A stretch of 64,000 nt of DNA from Bradyrhizobium zhanjiangense (GTDB lineage Bacteria > Pseudomonadota > Alphaproteobacteria > Rhizobiales > Xanthobacteraceae). The position numbers and the translations under genes were made by a program. The stretch's first letter is position 1; each line of letters opens with the position of its first letter. This document shows, in pieces, positions 51,786 to 63,930 of the stretch. Location: contig NZ_CP022221.1 of the NCBI RefSeq assembly GCF_004114935.1, positions 7,585,001 to 7,649,000 on the forward strand. Reading direction: 5' to 3'. The notes beneath the pieces were generated by a model, which saw only the letters and a program-made list of their open reading frames with translations, ran no database searches and was not told the origin of the DNA.

Positions 51786-52875
51786 TCAGGGTCCAAAGAC
51801 GGCGGAGACCCCCACCAACGTGCGCCATGCGGGGGTGGCTTGCACACCGTTGTAGTTGTTAACGACCGGAATGCCGACAAGCACGTAGCTCGACCAGTTA
51901 TCGACCGTCAGCCGAAGGCCCGGCGAAATGAAAACCGTGTTGCCGCCCGAATTGGGATCACTGACGCCAGCAGTTCGCTGCTTGTCATGCCATTCGCCGT
52001 TGATCTCGAGTAACGCATCGAGCGCAACGTGGCCGTGCGGCGCGGCAACCATTGGAGCCTTGGTCACCATCGAGTGGTCATGGCCAGCATGCGCATAAGC
52101 GTTCCGTGGATCGTGCGTATGCGGCTCGCTCGCGGTCTCGCCAAAGACCCGGTAGGAGAGCGCGGCATTATAAAGGAAGCGGTTGCCGAGATTGGTGTTT
52201 TGCGTTCCGGTGCCGTTTGCAATCGCCAGCACGTTGGCATGGAAGCTCAACGAAGGATTTAAGCGCTGGCTAAACGCTGCGCCGAAGAGCCCATCCCAAG
52301 AGCCCGATCCGGGCTGAAATTCGGCCTCGAAGATTTCGCCGAACCTATCAACCAAGTTGGTTGTACCCGTCGGGGCCTTGACACCAAACAGCACTGCAGC
52401 CTGCGTTCCGCTGACCTGATTGTTCACGAAGCGGTATTGGCCGAGCACCGTGACATCGCCGAAACCCGATGTATTGCCTCGGTCACGCACCATGGCCGGT
52501 TGAGCCGGGTCTTCCTGCACGGCTTCGAGAATGCCGGTGCGGCGCACCCATGGCAGACGCACCGACACCGTGAGATCATTGGTGATGCCATAGGCAAGCG
52601 CAACAGCGTAGCTCTCGACGGTTTGCAGACCATGGGACGTCGTTCCCGACGTTCGCGAGCAGCGTGGGTTCGCTCAGTTGCTTGAGCCGAAGATAATCGA
52701 CGAAGGTTGAAAACGCGAACTGGCCCTCGTCGAGGGTGCCAGCGCCTATCGTAAAGATACCGCCTGCACCGCCGATACCGCCGATCCCGGGATGATGCGC
52801 GGAAGCGGCGCTTATGCCAATGGTCATCGATCCAAACAGGGCCGCCGCAAACCGAAGGCGGTTAGCTATTTTCAA
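51786..52875 (-). pseudogene. Outer-membrane transporter-like beta-barrel gene with frameshift
   Basis: Two frames form one gene. The N-terminal frame (TTG 52875, signal peptide ending ISAASAHHPG) covers TLDEGQFAFSTFVDYLRLKQ. The C-terminal frame resumes at HGLQTVESYAVALAYGITND and continues VSVRLPWVRRTG, FGDVTVLGQYRF to 51786. The switch lies at the GGG of 52634-52636; one extra base there restores VGNDVHGLQTVES. A His-rich loop (EPHTHDPRNAYAHAGHDHSM) suggests metal binding. Family: porin-like transporters of aromatic or metal substrates; exact substrate unknown. Broken or sequencing error. Confidence 0.6.
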
Positions 52876-53005
52876 GTCCCAACCTCTACGATTTTCCGCC
52901 CCTCGTTCCGCGTATGATCCTCGTGGAACGTTCCGGCGGGATGACAATAATTAAGTGCCGAGCAGTTGCGAGCCTTGCTCAAATAACGCGGGCTCTATTT
53001 GCAAG

Positions 53006-53027
53006 GTGTGTCGCCCGGAAGACACAC
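53006..53027. repeat. Perfect 7-bp inverted repeat
   Basis: GTGTGTC - GCCCGGAA - GACACAC lies ~130 bases upstream of the frameshifted transporter gene and left of the insertion element. Possible operator or terminator. Confidence 0.35.
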
Positions 53028-53191
53028 TACGCCTTGCCCGGTGTCTAGCTCATCACGCAGCCGCGCCAGCTTGACGGCGTTGCTCCGTCACGTGTTGCCC
53101 CATTTCCGATGTTGGCCGATTCTGTTGAAAAAGGCTGGTAGTATTCGTTGTAATAGCTCCGTCGCGACGTGGCCGACCTGCTCGACCGACC

Positions 53192-53961
53192 CTATGCGAG
53201 CCTCGGGGTAGGCATCGGGATCAGCTTGGCCATCTTTCGAAGGTTTTGGGCGGTGGCTGCGAGGATGAACTCGTCGCGCGCGCCGTTTGGACCTCGTAAA
53301 CGCAAACGGTCGAGCTTGAGAATGCGCTTGAGGTGCGCGAACAACATCTCGATTTTCTTGCGGAGCCGGCGCGAGGTGCCTCCCTCCCACGATCTCGCGA
53401 TCTGGCGCGCCATGTCGCGAGCGCCCTCGTAGATCGAGCGCGGCACTCTCCGTGAAGACTGCTTGGGGCAACACCGAGTCTTCAATGCGCAACGATCACA
53501 ATCGCGCTTACTGGCGAGGTAAAGCATGGTGGCACCATCATTCACCAACGTTCCGGTCGTGGTAAGAACTTTGTCACCAGGGCAACGATAGATGTCCCCG
53601 GCATGGTCGTAGGTGAAGTCGTCACGTGAGAAGATCCCGTCTGTGCGGGCCGACTTGTCGAAGACTGTAACGTGCGGCTCGATCCCGTGCTCATAGACCA
53701 GCCAGGCGAGCATCTCGGCCGAGCCATCGCCACTGTCACCGAGCAGCCGGCTCGGATAGAGATCAAACCGCTCCAGCGAGCGCTCAATCATGCGCTTAGC
53801 GGCCAATACCTCCGCCTGCCGGATTGCTGAGGTTGCCTCAACATCGACGATGATCGCGTTCTCGATGTCGACCAGATAGTTCGTCGAATAGGCGAAAAAC
53901 GCTTGGCCGCCGTGCGCCCCCGTCCAGCGCGCCGCCGGATCGGAAGGCGATACGAACTTCG
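53192..53961 (-). pseudogene. IS1182-family transposase, C-terminal part
   Basis: Carries PKFVSPSDPAARWTGAHGG, LVDIENAIIVDVEATSAIRQ, LGDSGDGSAEMLAW and the C-terminal half of the DDE fold with the zinc-like CDRCALKTRCCP and ending PMPTPRLA. It continues the N-terminal part at 53838-54563 in another frame: an extra C in the CCCCC at plus-strand 53961-53965 separates the two. The open frame itself extends to 54088, but only the part after the frameshift is meaningful. Confidence 0.8.
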
Positions 53962-54563
53962 GGGGTAACCTCGGTCGCAGCTCCGAAAGCGGCATCGTCA
54001 AGGACAGCCAGATACTCATCGATTGCTCGGCCGGCAGCCTCCGGCGGAAGTCCCTTGTCGCCTTCGATTCCCTTCTGCCGATTGGCATCGGCCTTGATTA
54101 GGCTCGCATCGACTGCAAATCCTTCACCGCCGACCAGTCGTTCCTCGATGCAGCGGCGCAACACGCTCTCGAACACGCGACGGAAGAGGTCGCTCTGCCG
54201 GAAGCGGCCGTGCCTGTTCTTGGAGAATGTCGAATGATCCGGCACCGCCCCATCCAGACCGAGCCTGCAAAACCACCGGTAGGCCAAATTGAGGTGAACC
54301 TCATCGCACAGGCGCCGCTCCGATCGGATGCCGAAGCAGTAACCGATCAGGAGCATCCGGATCATCAGCTCGGGATCGATCGAAGGTCGACCGATGCTGC
54401 TGTAGAAAGGCGCCAGGTCCCGCCGGACCTGTTCAAGATCGACAAACCTGTCAATCAACCGCAGCAAGTGATCAGTCGGGATATGTCTTTCGAGCGAGAA
54501 CTCATAGAACAACGTGGCCTGTTCGACTTGCCGATGCCCCATCATGATCTTCAGTCCTGCCAA
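53961..54563 (-). pseudogene. IS1182-family transposase, N-terminal part
   Basis: MMGHRQVEQATLFYEFSLER, HIPTDHLLRLIDRFVDLEQV, SIDPELMIRMLLIGYCFGIR, RWFCRLGLDGAVPDHSTFSK and GEGFAVDASLIKADANRQKG are diagnostic for the IS1182/IS5-like family. The frame continues past the frameshift with unrelated residues to 53838. A programmed +1 shift is possible but IS1182 members normally use one frame. Confidence 0.85.
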
Positions 54564-54627
54564 TTAGACAGACTGAATCACTGATATCTCTGCGTCGCAA
54601 CAGCCGCCTTTTTCAACAGAATCGGCC

Positions 54628-54994
54628 CCTCTGAGACTTTGTGGTTCGGCCAAATGTCCGGTTTGCACCAAGACGGGCTGCACTGACGGTCGCTCGGACT
54701 TCGTCGATGTCGGACGACGGCATCGCGCCACATCGCGCACCGCCCTTTGTGTACCGGTTCGCAGGAAATTAAACCCGAAATGCGCGATGGCAAATATCCT
54801 CAAGGGGCGCGGTCGCGCGGTCCCCCCGGTTCCTCACGCCCTCAGAAGGACCCCGTAATGTCGGCAGCAAGTACGGTCACTGACCCTGAATTTTGGGGAT
54901 AACGGCGCATCCATCAGTTGCCAACGCTGCGGTGGCAGGCCCCTATGCGCCTTTTAAAATCGTGCGCGGCAGCACGGCGCAAGAGGGCTGACTT
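54628..54994. other. Gene-free interval
   Basis: Flank of the insertion element. No gene, repeat or RNA structure recognised. Confidence 0.5.
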
Positions 54995-55345
54995 GTGTCT
55001 GGGGCTTGGTATTACGCAGACTACAAAGGGCAAATTGGACCGATAACCCTTCAAGAATTGAAAGACACGCTTGCGCGCATGTCCGAACCTGAAAACGTGC
55101 TCGTTTGGCGCGATGGCTTTACCGATTGGGTTAGGGCCGGTGATGTACCGGAATTTAGGTCGGAAACGTCAAGGCCTCCACAACTGCCAACGGACCAAAT
55201 GCCGACTTGGCGCGTGAAGTGGTGGTGGTATCCGATCCCTTTTATCTCGCTCGGTATTGGGAGCCAAGTTGGACGAAAAGTAATGATTTGGAATTCTGCG
55301 CAGCGCAGGAAGCTGAATCAAAAAAGAAAGGCGATGCAGGCCTAG
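54995..55345 (+). CDS. GYF_2-domain protein
   Basis: 116 aa from GTG 54995 with AGAGGG upstream. Residues 1-55 are a GYF_2 domain (WYYADYKGQIGPITLQELKD, VLVWRDGFTDWVRAGDVPEF), a protein-interaction module. After a linker comes KWWWYPIPFISLGIGSQVGR, a single membrane stretch, and a basic tail. Likely membrane-associated scaffold; partner unknown. First of three closely spaced small genes. Confidence 0.75.
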   Translation: MSGAWYYADYKGQIGPITLQELKDTLARMSEPENVLVWRDGFTDWVRAGDVPEFRSETSRPPQLPTDQMPTWRVKWWWYPIPFISLGIGSQVGRKVMIWNSAQRRKLNQKRKAMQA

Positions 55346-55366
55346 AGCTTGGGTAAGGGGGCATTT

Positions 55367-55570
55367 GTGGGCACCTACCACGACGACTTTAAACAGCGCG
55401 GCATCGAAAATGTGAAGTTGCAAATCAAGCACGCCAACTTTGCACCTGAGAAGGACGAGGCTGCGCGCAAGTGGGTGGCAGCGGAAGAACAGAAATGGCC
55501 TCGGCGCGGATTTTATCTCGCAATCGTAACAGCGATCATTGCGATTGCCGGGCTCTATCTGAAAAAATGA
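55367..55570 (+). CDS. 67-aa tail-anchored small protein
   Basis: GTG 55367 with AAGGGG upstream; TTG 55349 is an alternative. Hydrophilic start (TYHDDFKQRGIENVKLQIKH) and one C-terminal membrane helix (FYLAIVTAIIAIAGLYLKK). 21 bases after the GYF_2 gene, likely the same operon. Function unknown. Confidence 0.6.
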   Translation: MGTYHDDFKQRGIENVKLQIKHANFAPEKDEAARKWVAAEEQKWPRRGFYLAIVTAIIAIAGLYLKK

Positions 55571-55607
55571 AGCCGCCAAATGCGCGACACGGAATTCGGA
55601 AAGAACC

Positions 55608-55781
55608 ATGAAACTGGCAGACATCGATGTTGATGAGCTTGTGCGCGAGTTGGGGTTGGAGCGCAGTGCTTGGATCAAGGTCGCACGGGAAGAAAAACGC
55701 CAATTGACAGACACTGAGCGGACGACGGTGTGCCTGTTAGCTGCGCTGGAGCATGTGTTCACCAAGTTCGCAGGCAGGTAG
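55608..55781 (+). CDS. 57-aa small helical protein
   Basis: ATG 55608, GGAAAG upstream. MKLADIDVDELVRELGLERS, ITKxx-like WIKVAREEKRQLTDTERTTV and ending FTKFAGR form a charged helical peptide without membrane segment. It is the third gene of the GYF_2 set. Too short for family assignment. Confidence 0.5.
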   Translation: MKLADIDVDELVRELGLERSAWIKVAREEKRQLTDTERTTVCLLAALEHVFTKFAGR

Positions 55782-56082
55782 CGCCGCCTTGCAGCGCGCC
55801 TCGCCCATGCGTTATTTCCGCGTCGGCGGCCAAGGCCGAACCATCATCATCACGACGGGCAGGCGGCAGGAGGCCGCAGAAAGGCCGTCCAGCGCGCCGG
55901 GGGGCGGCAGGGCCACGGGACACCGGGCGGGCCGCGCAAGAGGCTTCCGGGCATTCCAGAAGCGCTTCGGGACACAACGGTGGACACCGAAAACCTATCC
56001 CATTGATTGCGTTAGGTTTTTTTGGCTGATCAGGCTCCCACAAGGGGAGAAGGGAAGACGTCCGCGCTAGACGCGCTCCTGC
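55782..56082. other. Gene-free interval at island right edge
   Basis: GC-rich stretch with no convincing gene. It contains a T-rich hairpin (55991-56023) and, at 56032-56075, an inverted copy of the hairpin repeat found after the cyclase gene. Confidence 0.5.
55991..56023 (+). terminator. Stem-loop followed by T run
   Basis: AAACCTA pairs with TAGGTTT around a 15-nt loop, followed by TTTT. It could end transcription of the GYF_2 gene set. Confidence 0.5.
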
Positions 56083-57341
<1,259 letters not shown>

Positions 57342-58211
57342 ATGAGAAGCACAGCCCCTGCCCCGGCGATCCGGGTCTACAATCTCTTTGGCGAGTCCGG
57401 TGACCTGCCCGACGTCGTGCATTGCGAGACCATCGCGTCCCGCTCGGTGCTGCACGACTGGACACTGGCCGTGCACCGCCACGCCCGGTTGCACCAGGTG
57501 CTCCTGATCGAGCGCGGTGGCGGCGAGGCAACGCTGGACGGGCGCGTGGTATCCTTGAGACCGATGCAGATCGTCAACGTTCCGGTCGGACACGTCCACG
57601 GCTTCCGCTTCGTGCCCGATACCCAGGGCTGGGTGCTGACCATCGCGGCGGAGATTCTGGACGAGGCGCTGCTTGCGGCCGAAGGTCTGCGCGGAGCCCT
57701 GTCGCAATCGGGCGTGGTGCGCGGCACGCCGCAGATTCGCGCCACCATGAAGCAGATCTTCGCCGAACACGCCGCCCGCGATTTCGGCCGCGCGCATGTG
57801 CTGCGCGCATTGTCGTCGGCCATGATCGGGCTCGTGGCGCGCGCGCTCACGAGCGAGAGCGGCGGCAACGGTTCAGCGGAAAGCGGATTGTTCCGCCGCT
57901 TCGAGGCGCTGCTGGAGCAGCATCATCTGGAGCGCTGGAGCGTCGCCGACTATGCCAATGCGCTGTCGGTGACGCCGACGCATCTCAACCGGATCACGCG
58001 GGCGGCGACCGGCGACACCGCCTCGCATCTGATCCTCAACCGGCTGATCCGCGAGGCGCGGCGCAACCTCGTCTACACCAACCTGCCGGTCTCGACGATT
58101 GCGTACGCGCTCGGCTTCGAGGATCCCGCCTATTTCAGCCGCGTCTACGCCGCGGCCACCGGACTATCGCCGCGCGCCTTCCGCGCGCAGCTCCATGGCA
58201 GCGAAAGCTGA
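57342..58211 (+). CDS. AraC-family regulator of pobA (PobR-like)
   Basis: 289 aa. N-terminal cupin-like sensing domain (HARLHQVLLIERGGGEATLD, VNVPVGHVHGFRF) and C-terminal AraC double helix-turn-helix (WSVADYANALSVTPTHLNRI, RLIREARRNLVYTNLPVSTI, AYALGFEDPAYFSRVYAAAT). Divergent from pobA, the usual layout of PobR-type activators that respond to 4-hydroxybenzoate. ATG 57342 preferred over an upstream in-frame start. Confidence 0.85.
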   Translation: MRSTAPAPAIRVYNLFGESGDLPDVVHCETIASRSVLHDWTLAVHRHARLHQVLLIERGGGEATLDGRVVSLRPMQIVNVPVGHVHGFRFVPDTQGWVLTIAAEILDEALLAAEGLRGALSQSGVVRGTPQIRATMKQIFAEHAARDFGRAHVLRALSSAMIGLVARALTSESGGNGSAESGLFRRFEALLEQHHLERWSVADYANALSVTPTHLNRITRAATGDTASHLILNRLIREARRNLVYTNLPVSTIAYALGFEDPAYFSRVYAAATGLSPRAFRAQLHGSES

Positions 58212-58244
58212 GGCCCCGGATGCCAAACTTCCAAGCGTCGCATT

Positions 58245-58634
58245 CTACTCGCGCGCGCTTTCCTGCCTGCCATGGATCGGCTCTTCCTCGGGATGCCTCT
58301 TGTCGTAATGGAGGAAGAGATCGAGCGGCGCCAGAAGCACAATGACGATACCGAAGCCGATGCTGAGGTGCATCGCGCGCGTGTGCGGGAAGCCAAGCAA
58401 CCAGGGCGACACGATGAGCCAAATGCCCATCAGAACGTTGAGCCACTCCTCCCAATCCCGATAGGCGATGATGGCAGCCAGCGACAGGATGCCGATGATC
58501 GCGCTCGTTACCCAGAGGTCGATCTTGCCCTGGCTGATCGTCAGTTTGAACAGCCACGGGGATATGAAGAGTACAGCGGCGAGAAACAGATTGTAGACGT
58601 CAGGGACCGTTTCGCGCTCTTGCAACCTGCTCAT
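58245..58634 (-). CDS. SPW-repeat membrane protein
   Basis: 129 aa from ATG 58634 with GAGAGG upstream. Two SPW motifs at helix starts: LFISPWLFKLTISQGKIDLW and WLIVSPWLLGFPHTRAM; about four membrane segments. SPW-repeat proteins are small integral membrane proteins of unknown function. Likely single gene. Confidence 0.85.
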   Translation of the reverse strand: MSRLQERETVPDVYNLFLAAVLFISPWLFKLTISQGKIDLWVTSAIIGILSLAAIIAYRDWEEWLNVLMGIWLIVSPWLLGFPHTRAMHLSIGFGIVIVLLAPLDLFLHYDKRHPEEEPIHGRQESARE

Positions 58635-59024
58635 GACACACCTCTCAACGAGGATAGTTGGAGGAAGCATTCGCCAGCGCTTTGGTTCCCGATCAACGCG
58701 CTTGGCATAATAGACTTTGGTCGCAGGCCGTGGTTTGAGCCGACCTGCTCAATCCGGCGTCTTCGCAGCCACTTACCTTCGTATATAGGCCCTTTACCTC
58801 AGTACAATTGAGTGGGGCATGCGCAGGCTTTAGCGTGGCTGCATTCGGCGCCCTGGCGCTGGTGGCATGGAACCTCCCTGACCTTGGCGCAAGACGGCTA
58901 CCCCTGTCTGGTCGTCTGCGCCGCCTTTTTCAGCAAGCCATCGGCGCCTTCAGTGTTTTCCGGCTGGCAAAGCGTGACCTGTCGGCTGGACCGGCTTTTT
59001 TGCGGAACTGGAGATTTGTGCACA

Positions 59025-59630
59025 ATGTCTTCTCTCGAGAAGATCGCACTCTTTATCGATGGCTCCAATCTCTATGCCACCTCCAAGGCGCTCGGCTTCG
59101 ACATCGATTTCAGGCGGTTGCTCGGCGAATTTCAAAGCCGAGGCTCACTGTTGCGCGCCTTTTACTACACGACCGTCATCGAGGATCAGGAGTTTTCGTC
59201 AATCCGCCCGTTGATCGATTGGCTCGACTATAACGGATACACCGTCGTCACCAAGCTCACCAAGGAGTACGTCGACGCCACCACCGGCCGCCGCAAGGTG
59301 AAGGGCAGCATGGATGTCGACCTCGCCGTAAGAGCGATGGAGCTCGCCGAGCACGTTGATCAGATCGTGTTGTTCTCGGGCGACGGGGATTTTCGTTCGC
59401 TGGTGGAAGCCCTGCAGCGCCGCGGTGTCCGCGTGACGGTCGTCTCCACGCTCTCCACTCAACCGCCCATGATCGCGGACGACCTGCGCCGACAGACGGA
59501 CGTATTCATTGATTTGGCAGAGCTGAAGCCAAAAGTGGGGCGTGATCCCGCCGACCGGCCGCGCGAGCTGCGGCAGCCACCGCAATTCCTCACGCGCGGA
59601 TCGATCAATCGGGGCGACCGGGTGGAATGA
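59025..59630 (+). CDS. NYN-domain (LabA/DUF88) putative ribonuclease
   Basis: 201 aa from ATG 59025. PIN-like NYN fold with acidic metal-binding residues: IALFIDGSNLYATSKALGFD, KGSMDVDLAVRAMELAEHVD, QIVLFSGDGDFRSLVEALQR. Close relatives of LabA. The longer in-frame start at 58812 lacks family similarity. Probably an RNA-processing enzyme; target unknown. Confidence 0.88.
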   Translation: MSSLEKIALFIDGSNLYATSKALGFDIDFRRLLGEFQSRGSLLRAFYYTTVIEDQEFSSIRPLIDWLDYNGYTVVTKLTKEYVDATTGRRKVKGSMDVDLAVRAMELAEHVDQIVLFSGDGDFRSLVEALQRRGVRVTVVSTLSTQPPMIADDLRRQTDVFIDLAELKPKVGRDPADRPRELRQPPQFLTRGSINRGDRVE

Positions 59631-59651
59631 TCTCGGGACGGCCGCCGCACC

Positions 59652-60278
59652 TCACACGTCGAAGAACACCGTCTCCTCCGGCCCCTGCAAATTGATCGTG
59701 AAGGCATACACGACCTTGCCGGCGCGTTCGCTGCGCGTGGCAACCAGCGTCTTGCGGCGCACCGGCGGCTCGACCAGGTTGAGCACGGGGTCGGCGGCAT
59801 TGGCGGCCTCTTCATCCGAGAAATAGAGCCGCGTGTTCAAGCCGATGTTGATGCCGCGCGCGACGATCCAGACATTGACATGCGGCGCGCATTTGCGGCC
59901 CGCCTTGTCGATGATGGCGCCGGGCTTGATCGTTTCGAAGCTGACGAGGCCGCTGTCGAAGTCGGAGCCGGCGCGGCCCCAACCACGAAACTCCTGCTCC
60001 AGCGCACCCGCCGAGCGGTCGGCCGGATGGTTGTAGCGGCCGGCCGCATTGGCCTGCCAGATCTCCAGCAGCACGTCGCGCAGCGGCGTACCGGTACCGT
60101 CGAGGACCCTGCCTTCCAGCGTGATGCGTTCGCCCTTGGTGTTCGGCGTCACCAGGACATTCGAAAAGTTCTTCTCGAAGATGTCGAAGCCGGCCATTGC
60201 CGGGATCAGACCGATATGAACGTAGGGACCGGCGGTTTGCGAGGCGGTTTCCTTGAGGTAGTTGAGCGGCTGCGGCAT
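59652..60278 (-). CDS. pcaG: Protocatechuate 3,4-dioxygenase alpha subunit
   Basis: 208 aa. Structural alpha subunit of the iron enzyme that opens protocatechuate to beta-carboxy-cis,cis-muconate. TAGPYVHIGLIPAMAG, EIWQANAAGRYNHPADR, GWGRAGSDFDSG, and NVWIVARGINIGLNTRLYFS match PcaG; as in the family it lacks the full iron-ligand set. It starts three bases after the pcaH stop, so the subunits are made together. Confidence 0.93.
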   Translation of the reverse strand: MPQPLNYLKETASQTAGPYVHIGLIPAMAGFDIFEKNFSNVLVTPNTKGERITLEGRVLDGTGTPLRDVLLEIWQANAAGRYNHPADRSAGALEQEFRGWGRAGSDFDSGLVSFETIKPGAIIDKAGRKCAPHVNVWIVARGINIGLNTRLYFSDEEAANAADPVLNLVEPPVRRKTLVATRSERAGKVVYAFTINLQGPEETVFFDV

Positions 60279-60281
60279 TGC

Positions 60282-62094
<1,813 letters not shown>

Positions 62095-62174
62095 GCGACG
62101 GGCCGCGGCCTGCGAAAACCTGATTCCCGCCAAAGCCACTGGTTGCGCAAAGGGAGCCACGCTAAAATCCCCTC

Positions 62175-63479
62175 ATGACCGTGACCGACATTGCGAGCCG
62201 AACCTACAATCACAGCTGGCGGCTGGATCCCATCATCCGCAGCCTGCTTGATACCGATTTCTACAAGCTGTTGATGTTGCAGATGATTCGGGAGGATTAC
62301 CCGGATCAGCAAGTGACCTTCTCGGTCATCAACCGCTCGCGCCATGTGCGTCTCGCCGAGATCATCGACGAGGGCGAGCTGCGCGCCCAGCTCGACCATG
62401 CCCGCACCATCCGTTTCTCCAAGAAGGAGCTGATCTGGCTTGCCGGTAACACCTTCTACGGCAAGACCCACATGTTCTCGGCGGACTTCATCCGCTGGCT
62501 GGCCGAATTCCGCTTGCCCGAATACGAGCTGCGCAAGGTCGAAGGCCAGTACGAGCTGCATTTCCACGGCCCCTGGACCCACACCACCATGTGGGAGATT
62601 CCGGCACTTGCCATCCTCAACGAGCTGCGCTCGCGCGCAGCAATGAAGGACCGCGGCCGCTTCGAGCTCGACGTGCTCTACGCCCGCGCCAAGGCCAAGC
62701 TGTGGACCAAGGTGGAGCGGCTGCGCAAGCTGGAGAATTTGCGGCTGTCCGACTTCGGCACCCGCCGCCGCCACGGCTTCCTCTGGCAGCGCTGGTGCGT
62801 GGAGGCGGTGAAGGAAGGCCTCGGCTCGTCCTTCATCGGCACATCCAACGTGCTGCTCGCGATGGACAACGATCTCGAAGCCATCGGCACCAATGCGCAT
62901 GAACTGCCGATGGTCGCGGCCGCGCTCGCCAGGGACGACGAGGAATTGCGCTGGGCGCCGTATCGCATCCTCGACCAGTGGCGCCAGACCTATGGCGGCA
63001 ATCTCCTGATCGCACTGCCCGACGCCTTCGGCACGAAAGCCTTTCTGCGCGATGCGCCGGAATGGGTCGCCGACTGGACCGGCTTCCGCCCCGACAGCGC
63101 ACCGCCGATCCAGGCCGGCGAGGAGATCGTCGCCTGGTGGAAGAAGAAGGGCCGCAATCCCAAGGACAAGCTGCTCGTTTTCTCCGACGCGATGGACGTC
63201 GGCTCGATCGAGGAGACCTATCACCACTTCGCCGGCCGTGTGCGGCTCTCGTTCGGCTGGGGCACCAACCTCACCAACGACTTCGTCGGCTGCGCGCCGG
63301 ACGGCTCGTTCAATCTCGATCCCATCTCGCTGGTCTGCAAGGTGTCGTCGGTCGACGGCCAGCCGGCCGTGAAGCTCTCCGACAATCCGGAGAAGGCGAC
63401 CGGCCTGCCCTCGGAGATCGAGCGCTACCTGCGCGTGTTCGGCGATGCCGGCCGCGTGCGCAAGCCGGTGCTGGTGTAA
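62175..63479 (+). CDS. pncB: Nicotinate phosphoribosyltransferase
   Basis: 434 aa, cytoplasmic enzyme making nicotinate mononucleotide from nicotinate and PRPP in NAD salvage. [19 protein letters not shown] at the N-terminus, [40 protein letters not shown], and [20 protein letters not shown] with [10 protein letters not shown] are family hallmarks including the active-site His in GTNAHE. Length is normal. Not functionally linked to the pca genes. Confidence 0.95.
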   Translation: MTVTDIASRTYNHSWRLDPIIRSLLDTDFYKLLMLQMIREDYPDQQVTFSVINRSRHVRLAEIIDEGELRAQLDHARTIRFSKKELIWLAGNTFYGKTHMFSADFIRWLAEFRLPEYELRKVEGQYELHFHGPWTHTTMWEIPALAILNELRSRAAMKDRGRFELDVLYARAKAKLWTKVERLRKLENLRLSDFGTRRRHGFLWQRWCVEAVKEGLGSSFIGTSNVLLAMDNDLEAIGTNAHELPMVAAALARDDEELRWAPYRILDQWRQTYGGNLLIALPDAFGTKAFLRDAPEWVADWTGFRPDSAPPIQAGEEIVAWWKKKGRNPKDKLLVFSDAMDVGSIEETYHHFAGRVRLSFGWGTNLTNDFVGCAPDGSFNLDPISLVCKVSSVDGQPAVKLSDNPEKATGLPSEIERYLRVFGDAGRVRKPVLV

Positions 63480-63523
63480 AGTGGAATCGCATTAGGTCGA
63501 ATCCATTGCCTCGGGCTCGCTCA

Positions 63524-63545
63524 CCTCTCCCGCTTGCGGGAGAGG
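63524..63545 (+). terminator. CT-rich hairpin repeat after pncB
   Basis: CCTCTCCCGC-TT-GCGGGAGAGG, perfect 10-bp stem, 45 bases after the pncB stop. The same style of hairpin recurs at 63672-63694 and after the cyclase gene, so it is also a dispersed repeat. Confidence 0.6.
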
Positions 63546-63930
63546 CGTAGGCCGCCTTCGGCGGCCGTCATCTCAAGAGACAACGAGGCAAAGCCTCGGC
63601 TATGGCGAAGCGCCGGGTGAGGGCTCTCTCCATTAGGGGATTGTCCCATTGCGGAAGCACCCTCTCCCCAACCCTCTCCTGCTAGCGGGAGAGGGAGCCC
63701 ACCTTCGCCTTTGCGGCTATCGAGCCTTATCTCATCATGCTCTAGCAGCGGACTGGACTCCTCTCGATCGGGTAAACGGCGCACGATGAATGCGAAGCAT
63801 TGGTTCGCCGATGCCGCGCCAGTTCCGATTGACCGGTATTTGACGCGATCTGCGCGCATCCACTTCACAGCGCCTTCACCGTGCGGTGCAGTCGCTCGCG
63901 TTTTCAGGTCGAGTTAAGCAACATTCTGCT
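63546..63930. repeat. Repeat-rich intergenic segment
   Basis: Contains GGCCGCCTTCGGCGGCC, a second hairpin CCCTCTCC-TGCTAGC-GGGAGAGGG at 63672-63694 and ordinary spacer. Open frames here translate to low-complexity Gly/Arg/Pro strings and are not considered genes. These blocks are dispersed rhizobial intergenic repeats. Confidence 0.55.

Larger units (their letters stand above)
53114..54627 (-). mobile_element. IS1182-family insertion element, inactivated
   Basis: 1,514-bp element. GGCCGATTCTGTTGAAAAAG at 53114 and its reverse complement ending at 54627 form near-perfect terminal inverted repeats of about 22 bp. The single transposase gene is split by a frameshift (see next two entries). No convincing target duplication is visible at the ends. 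The insertion sits in the accessory island. Confidence 0.85.

Noticed and set aside
63521..63868. 115-codon minus-strand frame after pncB
   Set aside because: It translates the dispersed CT-rich repeat (LPLPLAGEGWGEG style strings), not a protein.
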